64,000 nt of DNA, from NCBI GenBank assembly GCA_020544565.1, contig CP078014.1, forward strand, positions 1,060,574 to 1,124,573. Reading direction: 5' to 3'. The notes under the pieces were generated by a model, which worked only from the letters and a program-made list of their open reading frames with translations, had not been told where the DNA came from and did not search any database. The position numbers and the translations under genes were made by a program. The stretch comes from Bradyrhizobiaceae bacterium. Its GTDB lineage: Bacteria; Pseudomonadota; Alphaproteobacteria; Rhizobiales; Xanthobacteraceae. Shown here piece by piece: positions 57,757 through 64,000 of this stretch (positions are counted from its first letter, which is position 1; each line of letters starts with the position of its first letter).

Positions 57757-59193
57757 ATGACCTATCCGAACGTTCAACTGCATATCGATGGAAAGTGGCG
57801 CGGCAGCCATTCCGGCAAAACCATCGCGGTCATCAATCCCGCCACCGAAGAACAGATCGGCACCGTCGCCCATGCCGACAAGGCCGATCTCGACGAGGCG
57901 CTCGCCGCGGCGGAAAAAGGCTTTCGGGCATGGCGGGCGGTGGCGCCGTTCGAGCGCGCCAAGGTGATGCGCAAGGCCGCCGCGCTGATGCGCGAGCGCG
58001 CCGAGCAGATCGCGCCGCTGATGACCATGGAGCAGGGCAAGACCCTGGCCGAGGCGACGATGGAGACCATGGCCTCCGCCGACATCATCGAGTGGTTCGC
58101 CGAGGAAGGAAAGCGCGCCTACGGCCGCATCATCCCGGCGCGCGGACCGGGCATCTATCAGCTCGCGATCAAGGAGCCGGTGGGGCCGGTGGCGGCGTTC
58201 ACACCGTGGAATTTCCCGATCAACCAGGTGGTGCGCAAGCTGTCCGGGGCGCTCGCCTCCGGCTGCTCGATCATCGTCAAGGCGCCCGAGGAGACGCCGG
58301 CGGCCCCCTCCGAACTGATCCGCGCCTTTGTCGATGCCGGCGTCCCCAGCGGTGTGGTCAATCTCGTCTACGGCGTGCCGGCGGAGATCTCGGAATACCT
58401 GATCCCGCATCCGGTGATCCGCAAGATTTCGTTCACCGGCTCGACCAATGTCGGCAAGCAGTTGTCCGCGCTCGCCGGCCTGCACATGAAGCGCGCGACC
58501 ATGGAGCTCGGCGGCCATGCGCCGGTGATCGTGTTCGACGACGCCGACATCGATGCCGCCGCGAAGATCCTCGTCGGCGCGAAATACCGCAATGCCGGGC
58601 AGGTGTGCATTTCGCCGACGCGCTTCATGATCCAGGAGAACGTTTACGAGAAGTTCGTCGAGAAGTTCGTGGCCGGGACCAAGGTCATCAAGGTCGGCAA
58701 CGGCCTCGACAAGGACTCGCGCATGGGCTCGCTCGCCAATCCGCGCCGCGTCGCCGCCATCGAGGAGATGGTGCAGGACGCCGTGAGCCGGGGTGCGAAG
58801 GTCGCCGCCGGCGGCAGCCGCATCGGCAACAAGGGCTATTTCTTCGAGCCCACCGTGGTCACCGATGTGCCGAAGAACGCCCGCGCCATGAGCGAGGAGC
58901 CGTTCGGCCCGCTCGCGCTGATGACGAGCTTCGCCAAGTTCGATGATGCCGCCGAGGAAGCCAACCGGCTGCCGTTCGGTCTTGCTTCCTATGCCTTCAC
59001 CAGTTCGACCAAGACCGCCACCGCCATCGGCGCGGCGATCGAGGCCGGCATGGTGTCGATCAACAGCTTCGGGCTGGCGCTGCCGGAAACCCCGTTCGGC
59101 GGCATCAAGGATTCGGGCTACGGCTCGGAAGGCGGCACCGAGGCGATGGAAGCCTATTTCAACACCAAGTTCATCACGCAGACGGGTGTGTGA
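57757..59193 (+). CDS. NAD(P)-dependent aldehyde dehydrogenase, succinate-semialdehyde type
   Basis: 478 residues from the ATG at 57757, with GGAG upstream. Conserved parts are [11 protein letters not shown], the cofactor loop [11 protein letters not shown], the catalytic Glu in MELGGHAPV and Cys in [12 protein letters not shown], and the C-terminal [10 protein letters not shown] and [15 protein letters not shown]. Overall it resembles GabD-type succinate-semialdehyde dehydrogenases, but the family is broad; glutarate-semialdehyde or other short aldehydes are possible. No gab genes are near. A palindromic repeat follows the stop within 10 bases. Confidence 0.87.
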   Translation: MTYPNVQLHIDGKWRGSHSGKTIAVINPATEEQIGTVAHADKADLDEALAAAEKGFRAWRAVAPFERAKVMRKAAALMRERAEQIAPLMTMEQGKTLAEATMETMASADIIEWFAEEGKRAYGRIIPARGPGIYQLAIKEPVGPVAAFTPWNFPINQVVRKLSGALASGCSIIVKAPEETPAAPSELIRAFVDAGVPSGVVNLVYGVPAEISEYLIPHPVIRKISFTGSTNVGKQLSALAGLHMKRATMELGGHAPVIVFDDADIDAAAKILVGAKYRNAGQVCISPTRFMIQENVYEKFVEKFVAGTKVIKVGNGLDKDSRMGSLANPRRVAAIEEMVQDAVSRGAKVAAGGSRIGNKGYFFEPTVVTDVPKNARAMSEEPFGPLALMTSFAKFDDAAEEANRLPFGLASYAFTSSTKTATAIGAAIEAGMVSINSFGLALPETPFGGIKDSGYGSEGGTEAMEAYFNTKFITQTGV

Positions 59194-59198
59194 GGTCT

Positions 59199-59316
59199 CG
59201 TGATTGCGAGCCAACGGGTCGGCGCGAAGCGCCGCCCGATGATAAACTCAGCGAAGCAATCCAGAGCAACGAAAAGGAAGCTGGATTGCTTCGTCGCTTA
59301 CGCCCTCGCAATGACG
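59199..59316. repeat. Palindromic repeat, 'cattgcgag' type with an insert
   Basis: CGTGATTGCGAGCCAACGGG at the left and GCCCTCGCAATGACG at the right, with inner GCAATCCAG/CTGGATTGC. It is longer than the other copies because of an extra small hairpin (GGTCGGCGCGAAGCGCCGCCC). It follows the aldehyde dehydrogenase gene. Confidence 0.8.
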
Positions 59317-59380
59317 TAAACGATGACCGATCAAACGTCATTCATCGTAGTCTACGGGTTTTGAACATTGTCCTTTCTTC

Positions 59381-59432
59381 ACCTCTCCCCGCCGGGGAGA
59401 GGTCGCGAGCGTCAGCGAGCGGGTGAGGGGGG
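59381..59432. repeat. Palindromic repeat, 'cctctccccgccggggagagg' type
   Basis: ACCTCTCCCC-GCC-GGGGAGAGGT hairpin followed by CGCGAGC..GAGCGGGTGAGGGGG, a repeat common in GC-rich alphaproteobacteria. It lies between the aldehyde dehydrogenase gene and mazG (convergent). Confidence 0.8.
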
Positions 59433-59490
59433 TCCGCAGATCGCTTGAGTCCGCCCTGCGCTCACGACCCGCTTCAATTGTGAAAAGACG

Positions 59491-60300
59491 TTATTCTTCC
59501 GTCTTCGCCTCGTTCCATAGCGCATCCATCTCCGTCAGCGTGGCGGCGTCGAGCGACGACCCACGGGCAGTGAGGGTGCGTTCGATATAGCCGAAGCGCC
59601 GCTGGAACTTGGCGTTGGCCGCGCGCAATGCCATCTCCGGATCGGCGTCGGCGTGGCGGGCGAGGTTGACCACCACGAACAGCAGGTCGCCGATTTCCTC
59701 GGCGACGTGATCCGCGTCGCCGGCATCGAGCGCGGCCTCGATCTCGTCGGTCTCCTCGCGCAACTTGGCGAGCACCGCGTGCGGATCGTTCCAGTCGAAA
59801 CCGACCGTGGACGCTACGCGCTGCAGGTCCATGGCCTGCGCCAGCGCGGGCTGGCCGGACTTCACCCGGTCGAGCAGGTTCGGCGTGGCATCTGGCGCCT
59901 CGCCGCGGCGCGCGGCGCGCTCGGCCTTTTCCGCGGCCTTGATGCGATTCCAGTCGCCCTTGGCCAGTGGGGCGAGCTTTCCGTTCTCGTCGGGGAAGAC
60001 GTGCGGGTGTCGCCGGATCATCTTGGTGACGATGGCCTGCACCACATCGTCGAACGCAAAGGACCCTTGCTCCTCGGCCATGCGGGCGTGGAACACGACC
60101 TGCAGCAGCAGGTCGCCGAGTTCGTCCTTGAGGTCGTCGAGATCGCCACGCGCGATGGCGTCCGCCACCTCGTAGGATTCCTCGATGGTGTAGGGGGCGA
60201 TGGTCGCGAAATTCTGCTCCAGATCCCACGGGCAGCCGGTGTTCGGCGTGCGCAGCCGGGCCATGATGTCGAGAAGGGTCGCGATCTGGCGGGAATCCAT
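59491..60300 (-). CDS. mazG: Nucleoside triphosphate pyrophosphohydrolase MazG
   Basis: 269 residues, the full two-domain form. The first MazG domain has [27 protein letters not shown] with the EExxE metal site and [18 protein letters not shown]. The second has [11 protein letters not shown] and [16 protein letters not shown]. It hydrolyses NTPs, including ppGpp-related and damaged nucleotides, to monophosphates. It is divergent from queC. Confidence 0.95.
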   Translation of the reverse strand: MDSRQIATLLDIMARLRTPNTGCPWDLEQNFATIAPYTIEESYEVADAIARGDLDDLKDELGDLLLQVVFHARMAEEQGSFAFDDVVQAIVTKMIRRHPHVFPDENGKLAPLAKGDWNRIKAAEKAERAARRGEAPDATPNLLDRVKSGQPALAQAMDLQRVASTVGFDWNDPHAVLAKLREETDEIEAALDAGDADHVAEEIGDLLFVVVNLARHADADPEMALRAANAKFQRRFGYIERTLTARGSSLDAATLTEMDALWNEAKTEE

Positions 60301-60445
60301 GGGGCACCGGAAGAACGGGGAAGTGATGCCGCCTTATGGCGCATCGGTCCCGGTCCTCCCAGCGCAAAATGCGGCCGCGTGTTCCGGCGCAAACCCTCCG
60401 GTTCCCGAGTTGGCCGCAGCCGCGTCCGGTGCTATGGCGTGCGCC

Positions 60446-61177
60446 ATGAGCGATATTTCCGCCGATCAGAGCGCCCTGGTGCTGTTCTCGGGCGGGCAGG
60501 ATTCCGCCACCTGCCTCGCCTGGGCGTTGCGCCGTTTCGCGCGGGTGGAGACGGTCGGGTTTTCCTACGGCCAGCGCCACCTGATCGAGCTTGCGAGCCG
60601 CGACGCGCTGATCGGCGGCATGGCCCGGCTGCGGCCGGAATGGGCCGCGCGGCTCGGCGAGCGCCATACGCTGGAGATCCCGACGCTGGCGGCGGTGTCC
60701 GAGACGGCGCTGACGCGGGACATCGCCATCGAGATGGGCGAGGGCGGCCTGCCCAATACCTTTGTGCCGGGCCGCAACCTTGTGTTCCTCACTTTCGCCG
60801 CGGCGCTGGCCTATCGCCGCGGCATCCGCCACATCGTCGGCGGCATGTGCGAGACCGATTTCTCCGGCTATCCCGACTGCCGCAACGACACCATCAAGGC
60901 GCTGAATGTGGCGCTTGATCTCGGCATGGGGCGGGCCTTCGAGCTGCACACGCCGCTGATGTGGCTCGACAAGGCGGCGACATGGGCGCTGGCCGAGGAA
61001 CTGGGCGGCACGGGCCTCGTCGATCTCATCGTCGAGCACTCCCACACCTGCTATCTCGGCGAGCGTGGCGCGCGCCACGACTGGGGCTATGGCTGCGGCA
61101 CCTGCCCGGCATGCAGCCTGCGCGCCCGGGGCTGGCGCGCCTACGCGGCGGATCAACGACACGGTATGACCGGATGA
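60446..61177 (+). CDS. queC: 7-cyano-7-deazaguanine synthase
   Basis: 243 residues from the ATG at 60446; the frame is open further upstream but without family sequence. The PP-loop [14 protein letters not shown] (SGGQDS 15-20) and four zinc cysteines (Cys202, 217, 220, 223) are present, as is DRIG-region equivalent [18 protein letters not shown]. It converts 7-carboxy-7-deazaguanine to preQ0 for queuosine. The stop overlaps the start of the VUT transporter gene (ATGA). queD, queE and queF are not in the window. Confidence 0.95.
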   Translation: MSDISADQSALVLFSGGQDSATCLAWALRRFARVETVGFSYGQRHLIELASRDALIGGMARLRPEWAARLGERHTLEIPTLAAVSETALTRDIAIEMGEGGLPNTFVPGRNLVFLTFAAALAYRRGIRHIVGGMCETDFSGYPDCRNDTIKALNVALDLGMGRAFELHTPLMWLDKAATWALAEELGGTGLVDLIVEHSHTCYLGERGARHDWGYGCGTCPACSLRARGWRAYAADQRHGMTG

Positions 61178-61746
61178 AAATCAGCGACACCGACTTGAAG
61201 ATGGAAGGCGTGGCCTTCTTCATCGGCTACATGGCCTGCATTCCGGCCGCCAACTGGATGATCCAGCATGTCGGCACGGTGTGCCTGCCGCAGCAGCCCT
61301 GTCTCATTCCGGTGGCGCCCGGCCTGATGGCGCCGAGCGGCGTGCTGCTGGTCGGGCTCGCGCTGGTGCTGCGCGATCTGGTGCAGCGGCGGCTCGGCGT
61401 GGGGTTTGGCCTGATGGCGATCGCGGCCGGCACGGTGCTGTCGGCGGCGCTGGCGCCGCCGTCGCTGGTCATCGCCTCGACCATCGCCTTTCTGCTGTCG
61501 GAGCTGGCGGATTTCGCCGTCTATACGCCGTTGCAGCGGCGCGGGCTGGTGATGGCCGTGCTCGCCAGCAGCGTCGTCGGACTGGTGGCGGATTCCGTGC
61601 TGTTTCTCTGGCTCGCTTTCGGCAGCCTGACCTTCCTGGCCGGACAGGTCGTCGGCAAGGCCATCATGGTGCTGCTGACGCTGCCGGCGATCCGCTGGCT
61701 GCGCGACCGCGACGCCCGCCTCATGGCAGAGGCGACGGAAGCCTGA
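61174..61746 (+). CDS. VUT-family putative queuosine-precursor transporter (YhhQ-like)
   Basis: 190 residues with five to six membrane helices. The VUT-family elements include [22 protein letters not shown] and [19 protein letters not shown]. YhhQ of this family imports preQ0/preQ1. Coupling by an ATGA overlap to queC, which makes preQ0, supports a deazaguanine link; direction and substrate of transport are inference. Confidence 0.85.
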   Translation: MKISDTDLKMEGVAFFIGYMACIPAANWMIQHVGTVCLPQQPCLIPVAPGLMAPSGVLLVGLALVLRDLVQRRLGVGFGLMAIAAGTVLSAALAPPSLVIASTIAFLLSELADFAVYTPLQRRGLVMAVLASSVVGLVADSVLFLWLAFGSLTFLAGQVVGKAIMVLLTLPAIRWLRDRDARLMAEATEA

Positions 61747-61872
61747 CAGGCCCGGAGCGAACCTGCCTGAGCGGGCCGTTGTCGGCGCACAGGCCGGTGC
61801 CGGCCGGCATGGCCGCATGAAATGGCTTGAAGCCCGGGAGGACTGGCCGTAATTCTTAAGGTGTTTTCAGGG

Positions 61873-62133
61873 ATGAATATCATGCAAAAGAAATCTGGCC
61901 TGTTTGTTTTGAGCCTGCTTCTCCTGTCGCTGTCCGGGGGCGGTGCATTTGCCTTGGGCGATCCGCCCTACCGTCTGAATGCGGGCGACGAGGCGGACGT
62001 CGCCAACGGCTGCCTGCGCTGGAACTGGCAGCAGCACAGCTGGTACGATTACTGCGCGACGCCGGTCTATCCATGGGCTTACATGTATCCGCGCAGCCGC
62101 CGCGATACCGTGGTGGTGCGGACGCGGGGATAA
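61873..62133 (+). CDS. Small exported protein, function unknown
   Basis: 86 residues from the ATG at 61873 (a second ATG at 61882 also fits). It has a clear signal peptide (SGLFVLSLLLLSLSGGGAFA) and a mature part of about 60 residues rich in Trp, Tyr and Arg with two cysteines (GCLRWNWQQHSWYDYCATP), ending in a basic VVVRTRG. No family is recognised. It is probably periplasmic. A bidirectional hairpin follows at 62247-62279. Confidence 0.7.
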   Translation: MNIMQKKSGLFVLSLLLLSLSGGGAFALGDPPYRLNAGDEADVANGCLRWNWQQHSWYDYCATPVYPWAYMYPRSRRDTVVVRTRG

Positions 62134-62246
62134 CGGCAGATCCCTTGCTTCGGATCGACAGCCGCCGCCGACCCTGCTCCCGGGTCGGGGAGGGTGATCG
62201 CGTCCCCGAAGAGTTTGTGCCGTTAAAATTCGGCGCTGTGAAAAAG

Positions 62247-62279
62247 TTCAGCCGGGCCGCTGGTAAGCGCCCGGCTGAA
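62247..62279. terminator. Bidirectional terminator candidate between convergent small genes
   Basis: Perfect 10-bp stem TTCAGCCGGG (62247-62256) and CCCGGCTGAA (62270-62279) with a 13-base loop. An A-run at 62241-62245 on its left side gives a T-run for the leftward gene. Confidence 0.7.
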
Positions 62280-62308
62280 TGCGTTCTGGGTTGATGCGTT
62301 CGCGCCCG

Positions 62309-62686
62309 TTATGACGGCGAGATGGTGCAGGCCACCTGCTGATGCTTGCCGAAATTGAGCAGGGCCTGATCCCGGAAACCGTCGAGCCAGATGCCCCGGC
62401 CGGCGTAGCGGTAGCCCACCCCCATCGGCACCAGGCGAACGTGGGATGAATGGGTGCCGGTTGAAAGCGAGGCGGTGACGATGTCGCCCGCGATGCTGAC
62501 GGCGATCGGGCACAGCGCATACTGGCGGCCGTTCTCGCACATGAGCACCAGCTCCGCGCATCCGCCGGACACCGAGGCCAGCGGCGCCTTCAGCGCCATG
62601 TCAGCCGCGTTCGCTGGCTGGGAAGACAGGGCCGCAATCGAGGCCAGCACAGCGCCGGCGGCAAATGCCTTGAAAGTGCCAATCAT
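62309..62686 (-). CDS. Small exported cysteine-containing protein, function unknown
   Basis: 125 residues from the ATG at 62686, with GGGGTGG upstream (a GTG three codons earlier is less likely). A signal peptide (about 27 residues, cleavage near ANA/ADM) precedes a mature part of about 98 residues with four cysteines (GGCAELVLMC, ALCPIAVS, VACTISP), consistent with two disulfides. No family is recognised. It is convergent with the other small exported gene. Confidence 0.7.
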   Translation of the reverse strand: MIGTFKAFAAGAVLASIAALSSQPANAADMALKAPLASVSGGCAELVLMCENGRQYALCPIAVSIAGDIVTASLSTGTHSSHVRLVPMGVGYRYAGRGIWLDGFRDQALLNFGKHQQVACTISPS

Positions 62687-63171
62687 GAAATCCACCCCAA
62701 ACCGATAAAATTGGATTCAGATCAAAATATTCGAACCGGGTCAATGAGGGCAGGCCGCCGCGAAGGCTGGTTATCGCCCGGCCGATGCACTCCGGCGCCT
62801 GCTGTAGCAAGGCGGCAACAACTTCAATCGTGGCGGACCAGGCCGGTCGGATGACGCGGGCGCGGATTAAATTATCTTAAGGGGGCGTGATGGTCCCGGG
62901 GGCATTTGGGCAATCGTGAGCCCCGCTTTGCCCGCATAGCTTGAATTAAGAGCCTGAATTGACGCGGCGATTTTCGTCGGCCTGACCCGCGGCTGCCGTC
63001 CCACGCCTTAATTTTTGGCCGCTCTTCCTCTTTACCACAATTGGATGGAAACCATTGATTAACCATGGGCTTTGTTGACGGCAGCATCCGGTTAAGAATA
63101 GCTTAAAGCTCAAATTTTCAGTTGTTTCGCAACAAAATCGATTGATAGGACGAAAGTCCGCGGAGGATACG
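62687..63171. other. AT-richer intergenic region before the large secreted-protein gene
   Basis: About 485 bases with no credible gene and lower GC than its surroundings (for example GATTAAATTATCTTAA near 62865). It must hold promoters for the small exported gene (leftward) and the large secreted protein (rightward). Confidence 0.55.
63075..63104 (+). promoter_or_regulatory. Candidate promoter of the large secreted-protein gene
   Basis: TTGACG at 63075-63080 and TAGCTT at 63099-63104, 18 bases apart, 68 bases before the ATG. By eye only; the -10 match is weak. Confidence 0.3.
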
Positions 63172-64000
63172 ATGAATCAGCACGTTCAGATTGCTCAGGC
63201 TGGCAATGCGTCCGCTTCCAACACCAGCGCTCCCGTGCGGATTTATACGATGACCAAGCCGCTAACCGATCAGGCGGTGGTCATCAACCTCGGTTACAAT
63301 CAAAAGACGAAGATCGATTTCACAGCCATTGCCAACGAGAAAGTCACTCTCGTTCACATCGGCGAAAAGCTCATCGTCCTGTTCGACAACCACTCCACGG
63401 TGACTGTCGAGCCTTTCTTCGATTCGCGCAACGATCCGCTGAACAACGTGACGGTCGAGATCGCGCCCGGCCGTGACGTGTCGGGCAGCGAGTTCGCCAG
63501 CCTGTTTCCGATCACCACCGATCAGTCGGTTCTGCCGGCTGCGGGCGACGGCAACAGCCAGGCCAGCGGTGCTCACTTCAGCGATCCGTCGGTCGATCCG
63601 CTCGGCATCGGCAATCCGCTGCCGCTTCTCGGCCAGGAAGAGCTCGGCAACTGGGTTGCCGAATTGCCGCCCACCGGCACGCTGCCGGGGGAAGAGGTCA
63701 ACCATATTCCGACGATCGATAGCATCCCGGGGGTGGGCGGCTCCGAGACGACGGTTTACGAGGCAGGACTTGCGGCGCGCACCGTTGGCGGCACGGCCGA
63801 GCCTGCGGGCTCGCACGAGAGTGACGTTGCCGATCCGGTGAAGGCGGACGGCACGATCGGCTTCACCTCGATCGATGGCGTGTCCTCGGTCAAATTGAAC
63901 GGCACCGCGTTGTCGAACGACCCGACCACTCCGACGGACGTCGCCGACGGCACCACCGGCACGCTGCATGCCTTTTACGAGTTCAATCCCGCGACCGGCG
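63172..64000 (+). CDS. Large secreted RTX/VCBS-type surface protein, N-terminal part
   Basis: The frame starts at an ATG preceded by GGAGGA and continues to the window edge (276 codons seen, no stop). There is no Sec signal peptide. The opening MNQHVQIAQAGNASASN and the following beta-rich, acidic, Lys/Arg-poor sequence (KIDFTAIANEKVTLVHIGEKLIVLFDN) resemble N-termini of giant type I-secreted adhesins with VCBS/DUF5801 repeats in Bradyrhizobiaceae. Thr/Gly/Asp-rich repeat-like sequence starts near residue 220 (TIGFTSIDGVSSVKLNG). Family naming rests on this N-terminal part only; the repeats and C-terminal secretion signal are outside the window. Confidence 0.72.
   Translation, partial: MNQHVQIAQAGNASASNTSAPVRIYTMTKPLTDQAVVINLGYNQKTKIDFTAIANEKVTLVHIGEKLIVLFDNHSTVTVEPFFDSRNDPLNNVTVEIAPGRDVSGSEFASLFPITTDQSVLPAAGDGNSQASGAHFSDPSVDPLGIGNPLPLLGQEELGNWVAELPPTGTLPGEEVNHIPTIDSIPGVGGSETTVYEAGLAARTVGGTAEPAGSHESDVADPVKADGTIGFTSIDGVSSVKLNGTALSNDPTTPTDVADGTTGTLHAFYEFNPATG

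Noticed and set aside
62872..63087. A 71-codon minus-strand frame in the AT-rich gap
   Set aside because: No ribosome-binding site or conserved pattern; it overlaps the likely promoter of the large secreted-protein gene.
1..64000. CRISPR array, prophage, toxin-antitoxin or other defence system
   Set aside because: No regularly spaced direct repeats, cas genes, integrases, transposases or phage structural genes were found; the RatA-type name of the START protein reflects family naming, and no antitoxin partner is present.

Overview
The window is a GC-rich chromosomal segment from an alphaproteobacterium, most likely order Hyphomicrobiales, family Nitrobacteraceae/Bradyrhizobiaceae (Bradyrhizobium, Rhodopseudomonas, Nitrobacter or Afipia type). 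The evidence is the order dusB(nifR3)-ntrB-ntrC-ntrY-ntrX-dat-hfq-hflX, a fused ispDF, an aapJQMP amino-acid transporter, a PopZ (DUF2497) gene just upstream of valS, tRNA genes with an encoded CCA end, and intergenic palindromes of the 'cattgcgagg...gcaatgacg' type that are common in this group. No plasmid, phage, insertion sequence or CRISPR hallmark is visible.

Layout. 1-814: 5' part of a minus-strand family 2 glycosyltransferase that runs off the left edge. 1091-1167: tRNA-Arg. 1605-9340: periplasmic peptidoglycan surveillance/repair pair (alpha-2-macroglobulin-like protein and PBP1C), with three palindromic elements in the open frame at the start of pbpC. 9391-13130: lipid-linked sugar cluster (ArnT-like transferase, PAP2 phosphatase, polyprenyl-phosphate glycosyltransferase, LAB_N membrane protein), probably for lipid A/LPS decoration. 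13292-21904: metC (minus), aapJQMP (plus), cysK and cfa (minus). 22319-31681: complete RND efflux operon (outer-membrane lipoprotein, adaptor, two RND pumps). 31721-32491: DTW-domain tRNA modification enzyme. 32675-32951: tRNA-Asn and tRNA-Cys. 33095-35153: tandemly duplicated family 8 glycosyltransferases, visibly less GC-rich than their surroundings. 35344-37996: tiny membrane protein, PCMT-family methyltransferase and TolC. 38171-43193: popZ, valS, MFS transporter. 43147-47234: Mpg-type glycosylase, lipA, COQ10-like START protein, CinA-type amidohydrolase, ispDF. 47487-57639: nitrogen regulation and RNA-chaperone block. 57757-61746: aldehyde dehydrogenase, mazG, queC and a queuosine-precursor transporter. 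61873-62686: two small exported proteins of unknown function. 63172-64000: start of a probably very large secreted protein that runs off the right edge.

Most of the window is conserved core genome. The more variable parts are the two ends and the family 8 glycosyltransferase pair, all linked to the cell surface. At least nine palindromic repeat elements sit in intergenic gaps, usually between convergent genes or at operon ends; one separates the two RND pump genes and three lie in the open frame of pbpC. I found no convincing new multi-gene system. The observations best worth following up are the repeat-encoded PBP1C N-terminus, the recent 1.08-kb glycosyltransferase duplication, the lipid-sugar cluster lacking its nucleotide-sugar genes, and the secreted-protein locus at the right end.
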